Positions 38,648-48,592 of a DNA stretch of 64,000 nucleotides are shown one piece after another. A program made the position numbers and the translations under genes. The DNA is from Fidelibacterota bacterium (GTDB lineage: Bacteria > Fidelibacterota > UBA2242 > JAOZSR01): positions 1 to 64,000 of the forward strand of contig JAOZSR010000004.1 in assembly GCA_029939575.1 (NCBI GenBank), written 5' to 3'. The notes under the pieces were generated by a model that was not told where the DNA came from, did no database searches, and worked only from the letters and a program-made list of their open reading frames with translations. How positions within the stretch are numbered: the first letter of the stretch is position 1; each line of letters opens with the position of its first letter.

Positions 38648-40300
38648 CTATTTCTTTTTATCAGGCGCAATAAATTTATTATATAAAGCCAGTCCCACAA
38701 TAGTAGCAACTCCGATTAATGCAAAAATTAGCCAAAGTGTTTTGGGCTGATTCAAATTATCAACAAAATGAACATAAAGTTTTGAACCAACAACTGCACC
38801 TACCGAAGATCCAATTACACCATAAAGAAAAATATATCCCATAAATGTCGCCAGACGTTCTTTTGGAGCAGTTTGTCCTACATAACTAATAAATTTTGGA
38901 TGTGCTGACATTTCACCAATTGAAAAAAGTACAATACCCAGCATAAAAATCCAGATACTTGGACTGATAGCCAATATCGCCATTCCAACTGTTGCTATTC
39001 CAATACCAATTATCATTGTTGGAAGTGCTCTTGTTTTTTTCACAATGCCAGAAACAAAAAGTTGTAAAAGTATAATTGTACCTGCATTTATAACTGTAAC
39101 ATGTTCAATATCAAAATGCCATTGATATGAAGAACCAAAGAATGCGAACACTTTATTTACAGCATTATCCAATTGGGCGGTATCAACATATTCGTTTACA
39201 TACCATAATACAGAATCAAACATCTGGAAATATAGAACCCAAAAGCCTGAATAAATTACAATTAATAGTAAAAAATGAAAGAAATCAACAAATTTCTTTT
39301 CGTCAGTTGTTTCAATTTTGAATAATGAAAACACAGTAAAATATATTACAGAACTTACAATTCTCGCAAAAACAGTAAGTCCGGGTAATAACCAAATAAC
39401 CAGAGCAGCAACAGCAAACAATCCAATTTGTACAGGTCTATTATTCATACTACTTCTGTTAACATACATTATTAAGTAACTTCCAAAGACCAGTAACATT
39501 ACAAATAAAATCAAGAAACTTCCTTTTGCTACAAATAAATAGATACCAAGAGCCAGGAAAATTGCAGAGATACTATAAATAAGACCAGCTGATTTGGCAA
39601 CTTTTTTGGCTTTAATAAACAGTAAAACTACCGGAGAGTAAATAATTTCAAAAGCATCTGCAAGGGTTTGCATCAAGTCTTTTTTAGGTTTGGAACTATC
39701 TTCATCATGTTTTGGGGGTTCCCTATAAATCAGGAAATTAGGAATTAACATTATACCTGTTCCAACAGCTGCTGCAATCATGATCATTCTCCATGACGGA
39801 TCCACACTTTTCAGAAAAGGAACCAGGAATAATGGGAATAAAAATGCACCTAAATTAATTGTCCAGTAAAAAATTCCAAAGCCAAGTGTTGAAGTTTCTT
39901 CATCTGTAACCCGGGCAATGGTACCGGAAATAATCGGTTTAAAAGTACCTGCACCTAAAGCCATTAAGCAAAGTGCTAAAAATAATGTAGAATAAGTTGA
40001 CATTTGGCTGGAAACAAAATACCCTATACTCAACAATGTAAAGGCAACTGTTAAAGTTTTTCTATATCCAAATCTATCTGCCAAAGCACCGGATATGATT
40101 GGTAAAAAATATAATATTGGTTGAATTGTGCCCTTTATCAAACCAACACTTTCTTTTGCAAAACCGAGCTTTTCTGTCATATAAACAGAAAGAATACTCA
40201 TAACTCCATAGTAAGATCCTCTCTCAAAAAATTCAAATATTACAGCCATCCAATAGGTGGGTGAAAATTGTTTGATTAATCCTTTTTTCTCTTCAGCCAT
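38648..40300 (-). CDS. POT/PTR-family peptide transporter
   Basis: The 550-aa membrane protein has at least 12, perhaps 14, helices. The proton-coupling ExxER motif is in FEFFERGSYYGVMS at the first helix; the family signatures GALADRFGYRKT and FYWTINLGAFLF follow. These proton-coupled transporters import di- or tripeptides. An insertion around residues 195-245 and additional central helices are common in bacterial members of this size. AAGGG lies before the ATG. It is a single gene ending at a shared terminator, with tRNA-Ser upstream. Confidence 0.92.
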   Translation of the reverse strand: MAEEKKGLIKQFSPTYWMAVIFEFFERGSYYGVMSILSVYMTEKLGFAKESVGLIKGTIQPILYFLPIISGALADRFGYRKTLTVAFTLLSIGYFVSSQMSTYSTLFLALCLMALGAGTFKPIISGTIARVTDEETSTLGFGIFYWTINLGAFLFPLFLVPFLKSVDPSWRMIMIAAAVGTGIMLIPNFLIYREPPKHDEDSSKPKKDLMQTLADAFEIIYSPVVLLFIKAKKVAKSAGLIYSISAIFLALGIYLFVAKGSFLILFVMLLVFGSYLIMYVNRSSMNNRPVQIGLFAVAALVIWLLPGLTVFARIVSSVIYFTVFSLFKIETTDEKKFVDFFHFLLLIVIYSGFWVLYFQMFDSVLWYVNEYVDTAQLDNAVNKVFAFFGSSYQWHFDIEHVTVINAGTIILLQLFVSGIVKKTRALPTMIIGIGIATVGMAILAISPSIWIFMLGIVLFSIGEMSAHPKFISYVGQTAPKERLATFMGYIFLYGVIGSSVGAVVGSKLYVHFVDNLNQPKTLWLIFALIGVATIVGLALYNKFIAPDKKK

Positions 40301-40421
40301 TTTTTTCCCTTATTTTTAAATAAATATTATCTTGTTCATCTTAAATCTTTGTTTCAATAAATTTATAGCATATTCAATTTGAGAGTTAATATTTTTTCAC
40401 CTAATATCTATTAGTTAACAG

Positions 40422-40512
40422 CGGAGAGGAAGGGATTCGAACCCCCGATCCGACGCAAGTCAGATGCCGCATTTCGAGTGCGGTGCATTCAGCCAGGCTC
40501 TGCCACCTCTCC
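40422..40512 (-). tRNA. tRNA-Ser (anticodon CGA)
   Basis: On the minus strand GGAGAGG pairs with CCTCTCC as the acceptor stem with discriminator G. The anticodon arm is CCGCA-CTCGAAA-TGCGG, giving CGA, which reads UCG. A long variable arm (class II) and GGGGGTTCGAATCCC T-arm are present. The 91-base length fits tRNA-Ser. CCA is not encoded. Confidence 0.95.
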
Positions 40513-40736
40513 AATAAACATTGAAATGTAGGAATTTTTTCGTTTTTTACAAAGCACGAAATCTTTACACCAAAATATTATATCATTGATGAGCAATCTT
40601 CAAACCATTTTTGAACTTTTATTTTCATTTGCCGGAAACAGTCAGAAACCAGTATTTCATTTTTTTAAAAAAAGTAGTATGTTAACTGGAAAATAAAGTA
40701 ACAAAGTTAGGAACTATAAAAATTTGAGGAAAACAA

Positions 40737-41597
40737 TTGAATAGGGAAAAAACAGCATTAATACTCGAGGGTGGCGGATTAAGAGGAGTTTATACTTCAG
40801 GAGTTTTACAATATTTAATGGAAAAAAATATATATTTCCCATATGTGATTGGTGTTTCAATGGGAGCATGTAATGGGGCGAATTATATTTCCAGGCAGAC
40901 TGAAAGAAATAAAATCGTTAATATTTCTTTTGTTAATGATTCCAGATATTTGAGTTATATACGCCTATTTCTAAAAGGCGAATTGTTTGGAATGGATTTT
41001 ATTTTTGATACAATACCAAACAAACTGGTGTCTTTTGATTATAAAACTTTTAAACAGAATCAGCAAAAATTTATAATAGTTGCAACTGATTGCATTTCCG
41101 GTGAGCCAATATATTTTGATAAAGCAGAAATTGGAGATGATTTTATGAAATTATTAAAAGCCTCATCTAGTTTGCCTTTTATCGCGAAACCAGTTAAATA
41201 TAATGGTAAAATTTTAATGGACGGAGGCCTTTCAGACTCTGTGCCAATTCATAAAAGTTTAAAAGATGGCAATAAAAAAAATGTCTTAATATTAACTCAA
41301 CCCAAAGGATATAGAAAAAAACAATCCAATTCATCAATATATGCAAAATTAAGATATCCGAAATTCAAAGGACTTATAAAAGCCCTCCAGACCAGAAGTC
41401 AAAGATACAATGAGACATTGGATTATATTGACGAACTGGAAAAAGAAGGAAAAGTTTTCATCATTCGTCCGGAATATTCCCTTAACCTTGGACGAGCAGA
41501 ACGGAACAAACCTAACCTTTACGCAGCCTTTGATAAAGGTTATAAAGATATAGAGAGATGTTTTAAGGATTTATCTGATTATTTAATAGTAACATAA
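40737..41597 (+). CDS. Patatin-like phospholipase (YjjU-like)
   Basis: The 286-aa protein has LILEGGGLRGVYTSGVL (oxyanion loop), IGVSMGACNG (nucleophile Ser) and LMDGGLSDSVPI (catalytic Asp), the signature of the YjjU-type patatins that act on lipids inside the cell. The start is TTG at 40737, eight bases after GAGGA, which is convincing because no in-frame ATG precedes the catalytic loop. It stands between tRNA-Ser and the NagB/PIG-L gene and appears monocistronic. Confidence 0.9.
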   Translation: MNREKTALILEGGGLRGVYTSGVLQYLMEKNIYFPYVIGVSMGACNGANYISRQTERNKIVNISFVNDSRYLSYIRLFLKGELFGMDFIFDTIPNKLVSFDYKTFKQNQQKFIIVATDCISGEPIYFDKAEIGDDFMKLLKASSSLPFIAKPVKYNGKILMDGGLSDSVPIHKSLKDGNKKNVLILTQPKGYRKKQSNSSIYAKLRYPKFKGLIKALQTRSQRYNETLDYIDELEKEGKVFIIRPEYSLNLGRAERNKPNLYAAFDKGYKDIERCFKDLSDYLIVT

Positions 41598-41722
41598 TCG
41601 AAAATTGTTAATCCTAAAATAATATTAAAAACTTGTTTCTTTATAAATAATTTATTCCTAAACTACCTTTTCGATTTTTACATTGCTATTAAAATTACCT
41701 TAATAAAGGAGGATTTCTTATT

Positions 41723-44041
41723 ATGGGTTTTGACAAAATTGAAAAACAGTTCATGTTAGAATCAGGAACAAGTATTCACAAAGCAAATATTCCTTATGTC
41801 ATCGTCGACAACTTTCCACAATTAGGTTTATTAACTTCATTAAAATTTTTAAAATGGGTTTCAGAAAACCCTGAAGGTGTTATAAGTCTTCCAACAGGGA
41901 AAACACCGGAGTTTTTTATCAAATGGACACACCATATTTTGAATAATTGGGATTCAAAGAAAGTCTCTTCAATTTTCGAAAAATATGATGTAAACCTGCG
42001 AAAGAAACCCTCTCTGCGAGGGTTACATTTTGTCCAGATAGATGAATTTTATCCAATCGACTCCAGGCAAAAAAATAGTTTTTATGATTATGTTCAAAAT
42101 TTTTATATAAAAGGTTTTGATCTTGATCCGGCACGGGGATTATTCATCAACAGTAACGAAATTGAACTATATCAAAAAAAGCCCGCCAGAGAAATTTTCC
42201 CTGATCATAAAGTAGATCTTTCCCTGAGATTCAAAGAATGCAAAACAAGAAAAGAAAAGGCCCAGCAGGAATCAATATTTATGATTGATAACTGGTGTGG
42301 TCAATTTGAAGAAAAAATTCGGAAACTTGGTGGTATAGGATTTTTCCTCGGGGGCATCGGCCCAGACGGACATATTGCATTTAATGTCAGAGGCTCGGAT
42401 TTTAATTCCACAACCAGGCTGACTGAAACAAACTTTGAAACCCAGGCCGCTGCTGCAACTGATCTGGGAGGAATTGAAATCTCTCGCAACCGGTTGGTTA
42501 TTACAATTGGATTAGCGACTATTACCTATAACCCGGAAGTCCTGGCTATTATCATAGCAGCCGGAGAAGCTAAAGCATCCATAGTCAAGGCATCAATAGA
42601 AAACGAACCGGTGAATCTATATCCCGCTTCATGCTTGCAAAAAATTCCTAACAGTAGATTTTACCTGACTTCAGGGGCTGCTACTCAACTAACAGACTAC
42701 AAAAGCAATTGGTTATCAAAAGATAAATGGACTCCGGAAAAAACCAAATATGCCATAATAGAATTGTGTAAAAAATCAGATACTTTCGGAGACAAATTAA
42801 CTTTAGAGCAGATGAAAAATGATCCTTTTTGCAGCCAGATTCCAGGATTAAACAAAAATACAGCCAAAGATGTTATTCAGGATATTACAAAAAAGATAAC
42901 CTCAAAAGTCAATCCGATTGACGATCAGGTATTTTTGCATACCGGACCTCATCATGATGATATTATGCTGGGTTACCTACCTTACATTATTGAATTAACA
43001 AAAACACCCCGCCATAAACATCACTTTTCTGTTTTAACCTCAGGATTTACATCAGTAACTAATCAATTCCTAAAAACAATCCTGGAAAAAACCAAATACT
43101 TTATAAATAATGGGCAGATCCAGATGATAAAATACCCTGACTTTTTTAATCTGGGATATAGATTCAAATGGGATAAAGACATTTATCATTATCTGGTCAA
43201 AGTAGCTGCCAATGATGAACTTGGACAGGAACGTGGAGTAAGCCATCGTATAGTCAGAGCTCTTGTAGATATTTATTCCATTAACGATGAAAAGCAATTA
43301 CTTGCTACAATAAATGAAATACTGGCTACAATTATTAGTAGCTATGATGGCGAAAAGAATCCTCCGAAAATCCAAAAACTAAAAGGTATGATCCGGGAAT
43401 TTGAAGAGGAACTTGTCTGGGCTCATTTTGGTGTACAGGTTAAAAATGTCTCACATTTGAGACTTGGCTTTTATACCGGTGACATTTTTACAGAACAACC
43501 TGATCGCTCAAGAGATGTTAAGCCGATTTTGGAATTAATGAAACAAGTGAATCCCGGTGTTATTACCCTGGCTCTTGATCCTGAAGGCAGTGGACCTGAT
43601 ACTCACTATAAAGTATTGCAGGCAATTGCCGAAGCCCTGAGACTATGGAAAAAAGAAAAAGATATTTCAAATATCAAAATTTGGGGATACAGAAATGTGT
43701 GGTACCGTTTTCATCCATCTGAAGCTGATATTATTGTGCCGGTTTCATTAAATGGAATGGCTATCCTCAGAGAATCCTTTTTAAAATGTTATTTAAGCCA
43801 AAAATCCGCTTCTTTCCCCAGTTATGAATTGGACGGAACTTTTAATGACCTGTCTCAAAAAATCTGGTGCAATCAATTACATGACCTTCAATTATTATTA
43901 GGTAAAAACTATTTTTATGAGAATGATCATCCTCAAATACGCGCTGCTCACGGAATTGTTCTCATGCGAGAATTAAGCGTAGATGAATTCCTGAAACAAG
44001 CCAGGAGACTAGAAAAATCAACAGAAGGAGCAGAAATATAA
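41723..44041 (+). CDS. Glucosamine-6-phosphate deaminase / PIG-L deacetylase fusion
   Basis: Residues about 1-340 match NagB: LPTGKTPEFF, FVQIDEFYPI, GGIGPDGHIAFNVRGSDF and IITAAGEAKA-like IIIAAGEAKASIVK. Residues about 390-760 match PIG-L de-N-acetylases, with the metal motif HTGPHHDDIMLG near residue 413 and a late ALDPEGSGPDTHYK segment. Such a fusion could remove the acetyl group from an N-acetylglucosamine phosphate and then deaminate the amino sugar to fructose-6-phosphate. The two activities are inferred from domains. No signal peptide, so cytoplasmic. The SD AAAGGAGG lies ten bases before ATG. A strong terminator follows. Confidence 0.85.
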   Translation: MGFDKIEKQFMLESGTSIHKANIPYVIVDNFPQLGLLTSLKFLKWVSENPEGVISLPTGKTPEFFIKWTHHILNNWDSKKVSSIFEKYDVNLRKKPSLRGLHFVQIDEFYPIDSRQKNSFYDYVQNFYIKGFDLDPARGLFINSNEIELYQKKPAREIFPDHKVDLSLRFKECKTRKEKAQQESIFMIDNWCGQFEEKIRKLGGIGFFLGGIGPDGHIAFNVRGSDFNSTTRLTETNFETQAAAATDLGGIEISRNRLVITIGLATITYNPEVLAIIIAAGEAKASIVKASIENEPVNLYPASCLQKIPNSRFYLTSGAATQLTDYKSNWLSKDKWTPEKTKYAIIELCKKSDTFGDKLTLEQMKNDPFCSQIPGLNKNTAKDVIQDITKKITSKVNPIDDQVFLHTGPHHDDIMLGYLPYIIELTKTPRHKHHFSVLTSGFTSVTNQFLKTILEKTKYFINNGQIQMIKYPDFFNLGYRFKWDKDIYHYLVKVAANDELGQERGVSHRIVRALVDIYSINDEKQLLATINEILATIISSYDGEKNPPKIQKLKGMIREFEEELVWAHFGVQVKNVSHLRLGFYTGDIFTEQPDRSRDVKPILELMKQVNPGVITLALDPEGSGPDTHYKVLQAIAEALRLWKKEKDISNIKIWGYRNVWYRFHPSEADIIVPVSLNGMAILRESFLKCYLSQKSASFPSYELDGTFNDLSQKIWCNQLHDLQLLLGKNYFYENDHPQIRAAHGIVLMRELSVDEFLKQARRLEKSTEGAEI

Positions 44042-44090
44042 CCTGATATGTATATTGTCTTACAGATCAGATAAATTTTTTGGAAATTTA

Positions 44091-44130
44091 AAAAAAAAGC
44101 CGTTACAAAATATGTAACGGCTTTTTTTTA
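44091..44130. terminator. Bidirectional Rho-independent terminator
   Basis: AAAAAAGCCGTTAC and GTAACGGCTTTTTT form a long perfect stem with a short AAAATAT loop. T-runs exist on both strands. It ends the NagB/PIG-L gene and the convergent 1400-aa surface-protein gene. Confidence 0.92.
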
Positions 44131-44144
44131 CTTTGTTATTATAC

Positions 44145-47100
44145 TTATCGAATGAGAACCATTTTTTTGGTCATTTTATAATTTTCTGTCACAATTGTAT
44201 AAATATAAATTCCACTACTTACCTGAGAACCGGAATTATCTGTAGCATCCCAGTTCAGAATATGATATCCGGCATTAAAGTTATCATTCGTCAGTTCCCG
44301 AATAAAATATCCATTCAGATTGTAAATAAAAACTTGAACCCGTGCATCTTCCGGTAATCCAAATTTTATAACAGTTGTAGGATTAAAGGGGTTTGGATAA
44401 TTTTGAGCCAAACTATATTCATCAGGAACAGTATGTTCAGGAGTAATGGAAACCGGTGAAGCACTGACCTCCTGGGAAGAATTACTTGCATTGCCATTAA
44501 AATCAACTGACTTGATGATATAATAATAGGACTCATTGGATTGAACAGAATTATCAATATAACTTGTATCAATAGTCACTGCAAAAGGTTCTGTAATTTG
44601 AAAACCCGATGAAGTTCCACGATAAATTTCATAATAATCAAAATCCTCATCATCAATATGCTTCCAACTCAGAGTAATATCTGTTTCTCCGGCATCAGCC
44701 CGAAAATTTAACGGTGCATGTGGATGGAGATTATCAATAGAATAGCCGGAAACAGGATCAGAATAGAGAATAAAATCAGGCATATTAGTGTGTGCTACAA
44801 CTATAAAATCTGACCAAAAATTTTCTTCCGGCCCGGTATAGGCATTAGAATCAATTAATGTTGGAGAAACATAGGAATATGGTCCATATCCAATAAAGGG
44901 AACTGTTGCAATAAAATCCCACAATTCATCATGAACATTTCTCCAGATACTATATTCCTTAAAGTTGCCCCACTCCAGGTATCCACTTTGCCAGACTATT
45001 CTAACCTGTTTACCCTGATCATTTGGAACATCTTTTACAATAACAATATTCGGTGGTACTGCCTCACCCATTTCTTTTCTCAAATTAAATTCCAGATAAA
45101 CTTCTTCGTCTTCAACCCACATTGAATCAGAAGCACTCCATTCATATTGATCAGCTCCGGCATAAATCTGGTAAAGACCATTGGGTACTCCAATATTAAA
45201 ATATCCGTTAAAATCTGTCCCAGCGTAATACCATTCACCGGTCTCAAGATTTTCAACATCGATCCAGGCGTTGGGAATAGGATTCCCGGAATTTTCATCA
45301 TAAACAAATCCATATAATGTTGCACCGAATTTTTCCATAGGAACGGGAACTGCTACTGTATCATTTTCCACAACTATATTCTCTTTAAAAAAGGTAATAT
45401 AATTTTCAGCTTCTACTCTCATTATATATACACCGTTTGGAACTCCGAAAGAATAAAATCCGTTAGGCCCGGTAAATTGATGAAATCCTGTAGAATCTTC
45501 TATATTACCGATAAATACAGAAGCACCACCAATCGGGGAGTTGCTATTTTCCTCAAAAACTCTACCGGCAATAAAACCTTCAATATTTAATTTTTCCAGA
45601 TAATAATCTCTGGTAACAGTCTCGTTATCAACATATATACTATCAATTTGCATTAAATATTCTTCAGCAGCTATTTCAACCAGATAAAATCCATTTGGCA
45701 GGTCAAAATAGAAATTCCCACTATCGTCAGTTATCTGGAAAAAATCAAATTCCCAGTTATGGACATGCACTCCTGCCCATGGTAAAGGAAAATATTCCTT
45801 ATTTACATTTTCACCATATACTGTACCCTTAAATACAGCATCTGATTCTATTGAATTCAGACAAAAGTTTTCCTCTATTTCATTTTGTTGAACCTCGACT
45901 TGTCGCCATTCAGAATTATAACCATCCCGATGAACGCTCATTCCGTAGTGACCCTCCGGTACATCAATCCAATAATATCCATCTTCATCAGTATATGTAT
46001 TATTCCAGAATAAATTATTCCCAATATTTACTTCCGCATCTTCGATTGGAAAACCAGTTATGCAGTTAGTAATATATCCATACACGGCACCATCCAAAAT
46101 TATAGGATCCATAATAACATCAAAATGAATTAAGGATCCGGAAATTAATAGGGTATCTCCCCATGAATGAGAATATCCCGGGCCGTTATAATGAATTTCA
46201 TACATGCCATCAGGAAGATATAAAATATATTCTCCAGTTTCATAATCCGGCCAGGTAGAATAATGGTCTTGAGTTTCCATATTTCTGGCCATCATACCAA
46301 CATTCTCGTAAAGAGTATCACCACTAACTCCATCTATAAATGCTCCGTATAGTCCACCCTCTACTGTAATTAAATTAATATCAATACCAGTTGCTCCTGC
46401 CGGAATATTATGAAGCTCTGTCTCCAAAATAGTGCCGGGAGGCTTATCCCATACATTAATCCCATAGCCACCATCTTCCTCAGACTCATCAGCTTTCACA
46501 TGCAATTCATAATATCCAGATTCATCAGATTCGCTCTGAGTCCAGCCATAATTTTCCTGATTTTCACCCCATCTTTCATGCCATGCATCTATTGTTATCC
46601 AGGGTGCAGGAACACCATTTAAGTAAACATTACCAGAGATTGTTGCATCTGTTTCAAATAGATTAAACTCAACATAAATCGAGTCATTTGGCTCTACTAC
46701 AACCCATTTATCTTGATTCGGTAACATATAATCTGGAATAACTGTTTCGTTTATAAAATTCATCCTGTATTCTCCGGGTGGTACAGGAATAGAAAAATGA
46801 CCGCTTGCATCGGAATAATAATTATTATGAGAAAAATCATTAACACACACACCAATACCTTCAATCGGATTTCCTTCATCATCGAAAACATAACCATATA
46901 TTGCCGAATTTAATTCATTATAGATAAAATCATAACCAGTCATATCACCATTTACCCAAATTTCATAATCAGATGGATCTCCGACTAATCCATTGGTAAC
47001 TTGCAAATAATCCTGCGACATTACCTGATATTCAATACCGGAATTATTTACAGGAGAAGGTACGTTAATGAAATAATTCCCATCTGAATCAGTAAAATCA

Positions 47101-48347
47101 ATCCATATTTCTCCAGGACCGTCATCATCTCTTAAAGTATCATAATTCATAGCAAAAGCTATGACAATTATTCCTTGGATAGGTTCATTATCAATTCCAT
47201 TTATTGCCTGCCCGGAAATTGAGAATTCTGATTGAAGATTATTCCAATAAAGATGCGTTGCTTCACATCCTGAATAAGAACATACTTCATAGATCATACT
47301 TCCATGAAGTCTGTTCATCCCTTCACTTTCATCATCTAAAACAAATGTGTAGCTTCCGGAAGCCGGATCCTGATCATTTTCATCATTATCAGATAACCCC
47401 ATATAGTCGATAAAATAATCACTATCATCTAACATTCCATCTTCATTTACATCCCAATAAAAATTAAAATCTAACTCTGAAATTCCATCAGGAAAATTAA
47501 AAGTAAATTCAGGTTGATCTCCTACGGTAATAGTATCAGAAACTTCTCCATTAACCAGGAAATTATAATCAACCGGCACAGAACCACCACTAAAATCGGT
47601 TGTACCATTTGGCTGATATTTATAATTAAATTCGAACCATGTATCGTTCCAGCCACTACTGGCCTCTGTAACTTCCAACACTACATAGCAATTGGTTGTG
47701 CGGGTATAAACCACCCAGATATTTCCTGGCGCCAGAGGCTGACCATTATTACCACCATTCCAATCCCAGGATATATCAGTCCAGACAATTGACGTATCGT
47801 AAATTGACGGTACTTCATTAATCATATCCAATGAACTGTCAACGGAGAGATAATAAAGCATACTGGGATCAACAAAAAATGGATTGCCCTCATTACCAAA
47901 ATTTACACCTTCATTACTGGTAACCATTACATCCATTCCCAGAGTATCATCACTATTTTCCCCGGTTTCAAAATGATAATAAACAGAATCGGGGTAACCC
48001 AGATTCATTCTTCCAGTGTTATAAAAAATGGATTTAGATTTTTGATAATTCTGATCAGGACGGGAACCACTAAATAGATTATCATTTTTATTTCTTTTGT
48101 ACATATCCGGTTTATTACCAGCCATTTTCAGTTGTTTCAGTATATTCCGTTGTTTTAATAATTCAAATTTCGGATTTGCTTTTTGCATTTCCTTGATTTC
48201 AAAATTTTCTAATGTTTGCTTCTGATAGTTTGAAGCACCGGTTTTAAATAATTCAGGATTTGCCTGCTGAGCAAAACAAACTGCTGTGAACATTACAAAA
48301 ATTGCCACGACAAAAATTTGTAATTTTAAATTATTGCCTTTCTTCAT
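44145..48347 (-). CDS. Large secreted repeat protein with T9SS-like sorting tail
   Basis: The 1400-aa protein starts with a signal peptide (FVVAIFVMFTAVCFAQ). A region near residue 290 has the calcium-loop-like DVNEDGMLDDSD. It then carries eight carboxypeptidase-regulatory-like (CarboxypepD_reg) modules of about 75-90 residues, for example GYVFDDEGNPIEGIGV and GFVYDENSGNPIPNAW. Two fibronectin-III-like modules (FKEYSIWRNV, DFDYYEIYRGTSSGF) precede the end YPNPFNPTTVIKFGLP ... GIYIYTIVTENYKMTKKMVL, a type-A-like sorting domain. The protein is probably exported by T9SS or a similar route and displayed on the surface. SD AAAGGAG precedes ATG. Confidence 0.85.
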   Translation of the reverse strand: MKKGNNLKLQIFVVAIFVMFTAVCFAQQANPELFKTGASNYQKQTLENFEIKEMQKANPKFELLKQRNILKQLKMAGNKPDMYKRNKNDNLFSGSRPDQNYQKSKSIFYNTGRMNLGYPDSVYYHFETGENSDDTLGMDVMVTSNEGVNFGNEGNPFFVDPSMLYYLSVDSSLDMINEVPSIYDTSIVWTDISWDWNGGNNGQPLAPGNIWVVYTRTTNCYVVLEVTEASSGWNDTWFEFNYKYQPNGTTDFSGGSVPVDYNFLVNGEVSDTITVGDQPEFTFNFPDGISELDFNFYWDVNEDGMLDDSDYFIDYMGLSDNDENDQDPASGSYTFVLDDESEGMNRLHGSMIYEVCSYSGCEATHLYWNNLQSEFSISGQAINGIDNEPIQGIIVIAFAMNYDTLRDDDGPGEIWIDFTDSDGNYFINVPSPVNNSGIEYQVMSQDYLQVTNGLVGDPSDYEIWVNGDMTGYDFIYNELNSAIYGYVFDDEGNPIEGIGVCVNDFSHNNYYSDASGHFSIPVPPGEYRMNFINETVIPDYMLPNQDKWVVVEPNDSIYVEFNLFETDATISGNVYLNGVPAPWITIDAWHERWGENQENYGWTQSESDESGYYELHVKADESEEDGGYGINVWDKPPGTILETELHNIPAGATGIDINLITVEGGLYGAFIDGVSGDTLYENVGMMARNMETQDHYSTWPDYETGEYILYLPDGMYEIHYNGPGYSHSWGDTLLISGSLIHFDVIMDPIILDGAVYGYITNCITGFPIEDAEVNIGNNLFWNNTYTDEDGYYWIDVPEGHYGMSVHRDGYNSEWRQVEVQQNEIEENFCLNSIESDAVFKGTVYGENVNKEYFPLPWAGVHVHNWEFDFFQITDDSGNFYFDLPNGFYLVEIAAEEYLMQIDSIYVDNETVTRDYYLEKLNIEGFIAGRVFEENSNSPIGGASVFIGNIEDSTGFHQFTGPNGFYSFGVPNGVYIMRVEAENYITFFKENIVVENDTVAVPVPMEKFGATLYGFVYDENSGNPIPNAWIDVENLETGEWYYAGTDFNGYFNIGVPNGLYQIYAGADQYEWSASDSMWVEDEEVYLEFNLRKEMGEAVPPNIVIVKDVPNDQGKQVRIVWQSGYLEWGNFKEYSIWRNVHDELWDFIATVPFIGYGPYSYVSPTLIDSNAYTGPEENFWSDFIVVAHTNMPDFILYSDPVSGYSIDNLHPHAPLNFRADAGETDITLSWKHIDDEDFDYYEIYRGTSSGFQITEPFAVTIDTSYIDNSVQSNESYYYIIKSVDFNGNASNSSQEVSASPVSITPEHTVPDEYSLAQNYPNPFNPTTVIKFGLPEDARVQVFIYNLNGYFIRELTNDNFNAGYHILNWDATDNSGSQVSSGIYIYTIVTENYKMTKKMVLIR

Positions 48348-48592
48348 AATAATCTCCTTTTTTATTTACTATTGAAACTAAAAAAATTTTATAAATAAAA
48401 CAGTGACCTTTAACACATATGAAAGAAATCATAATCTGTAAGTAAAATTTTATATCAACCATTATAATCGATTAAAATGAAGAATTAAGGACTTTTGACA
48501 GAGCCTATAATCAGAACCTGTTAATAATTATTTTATTATAACACTTAACATCCTGTTTTATTTACAAAATCTCAGGAATATTAGAATTAAAT

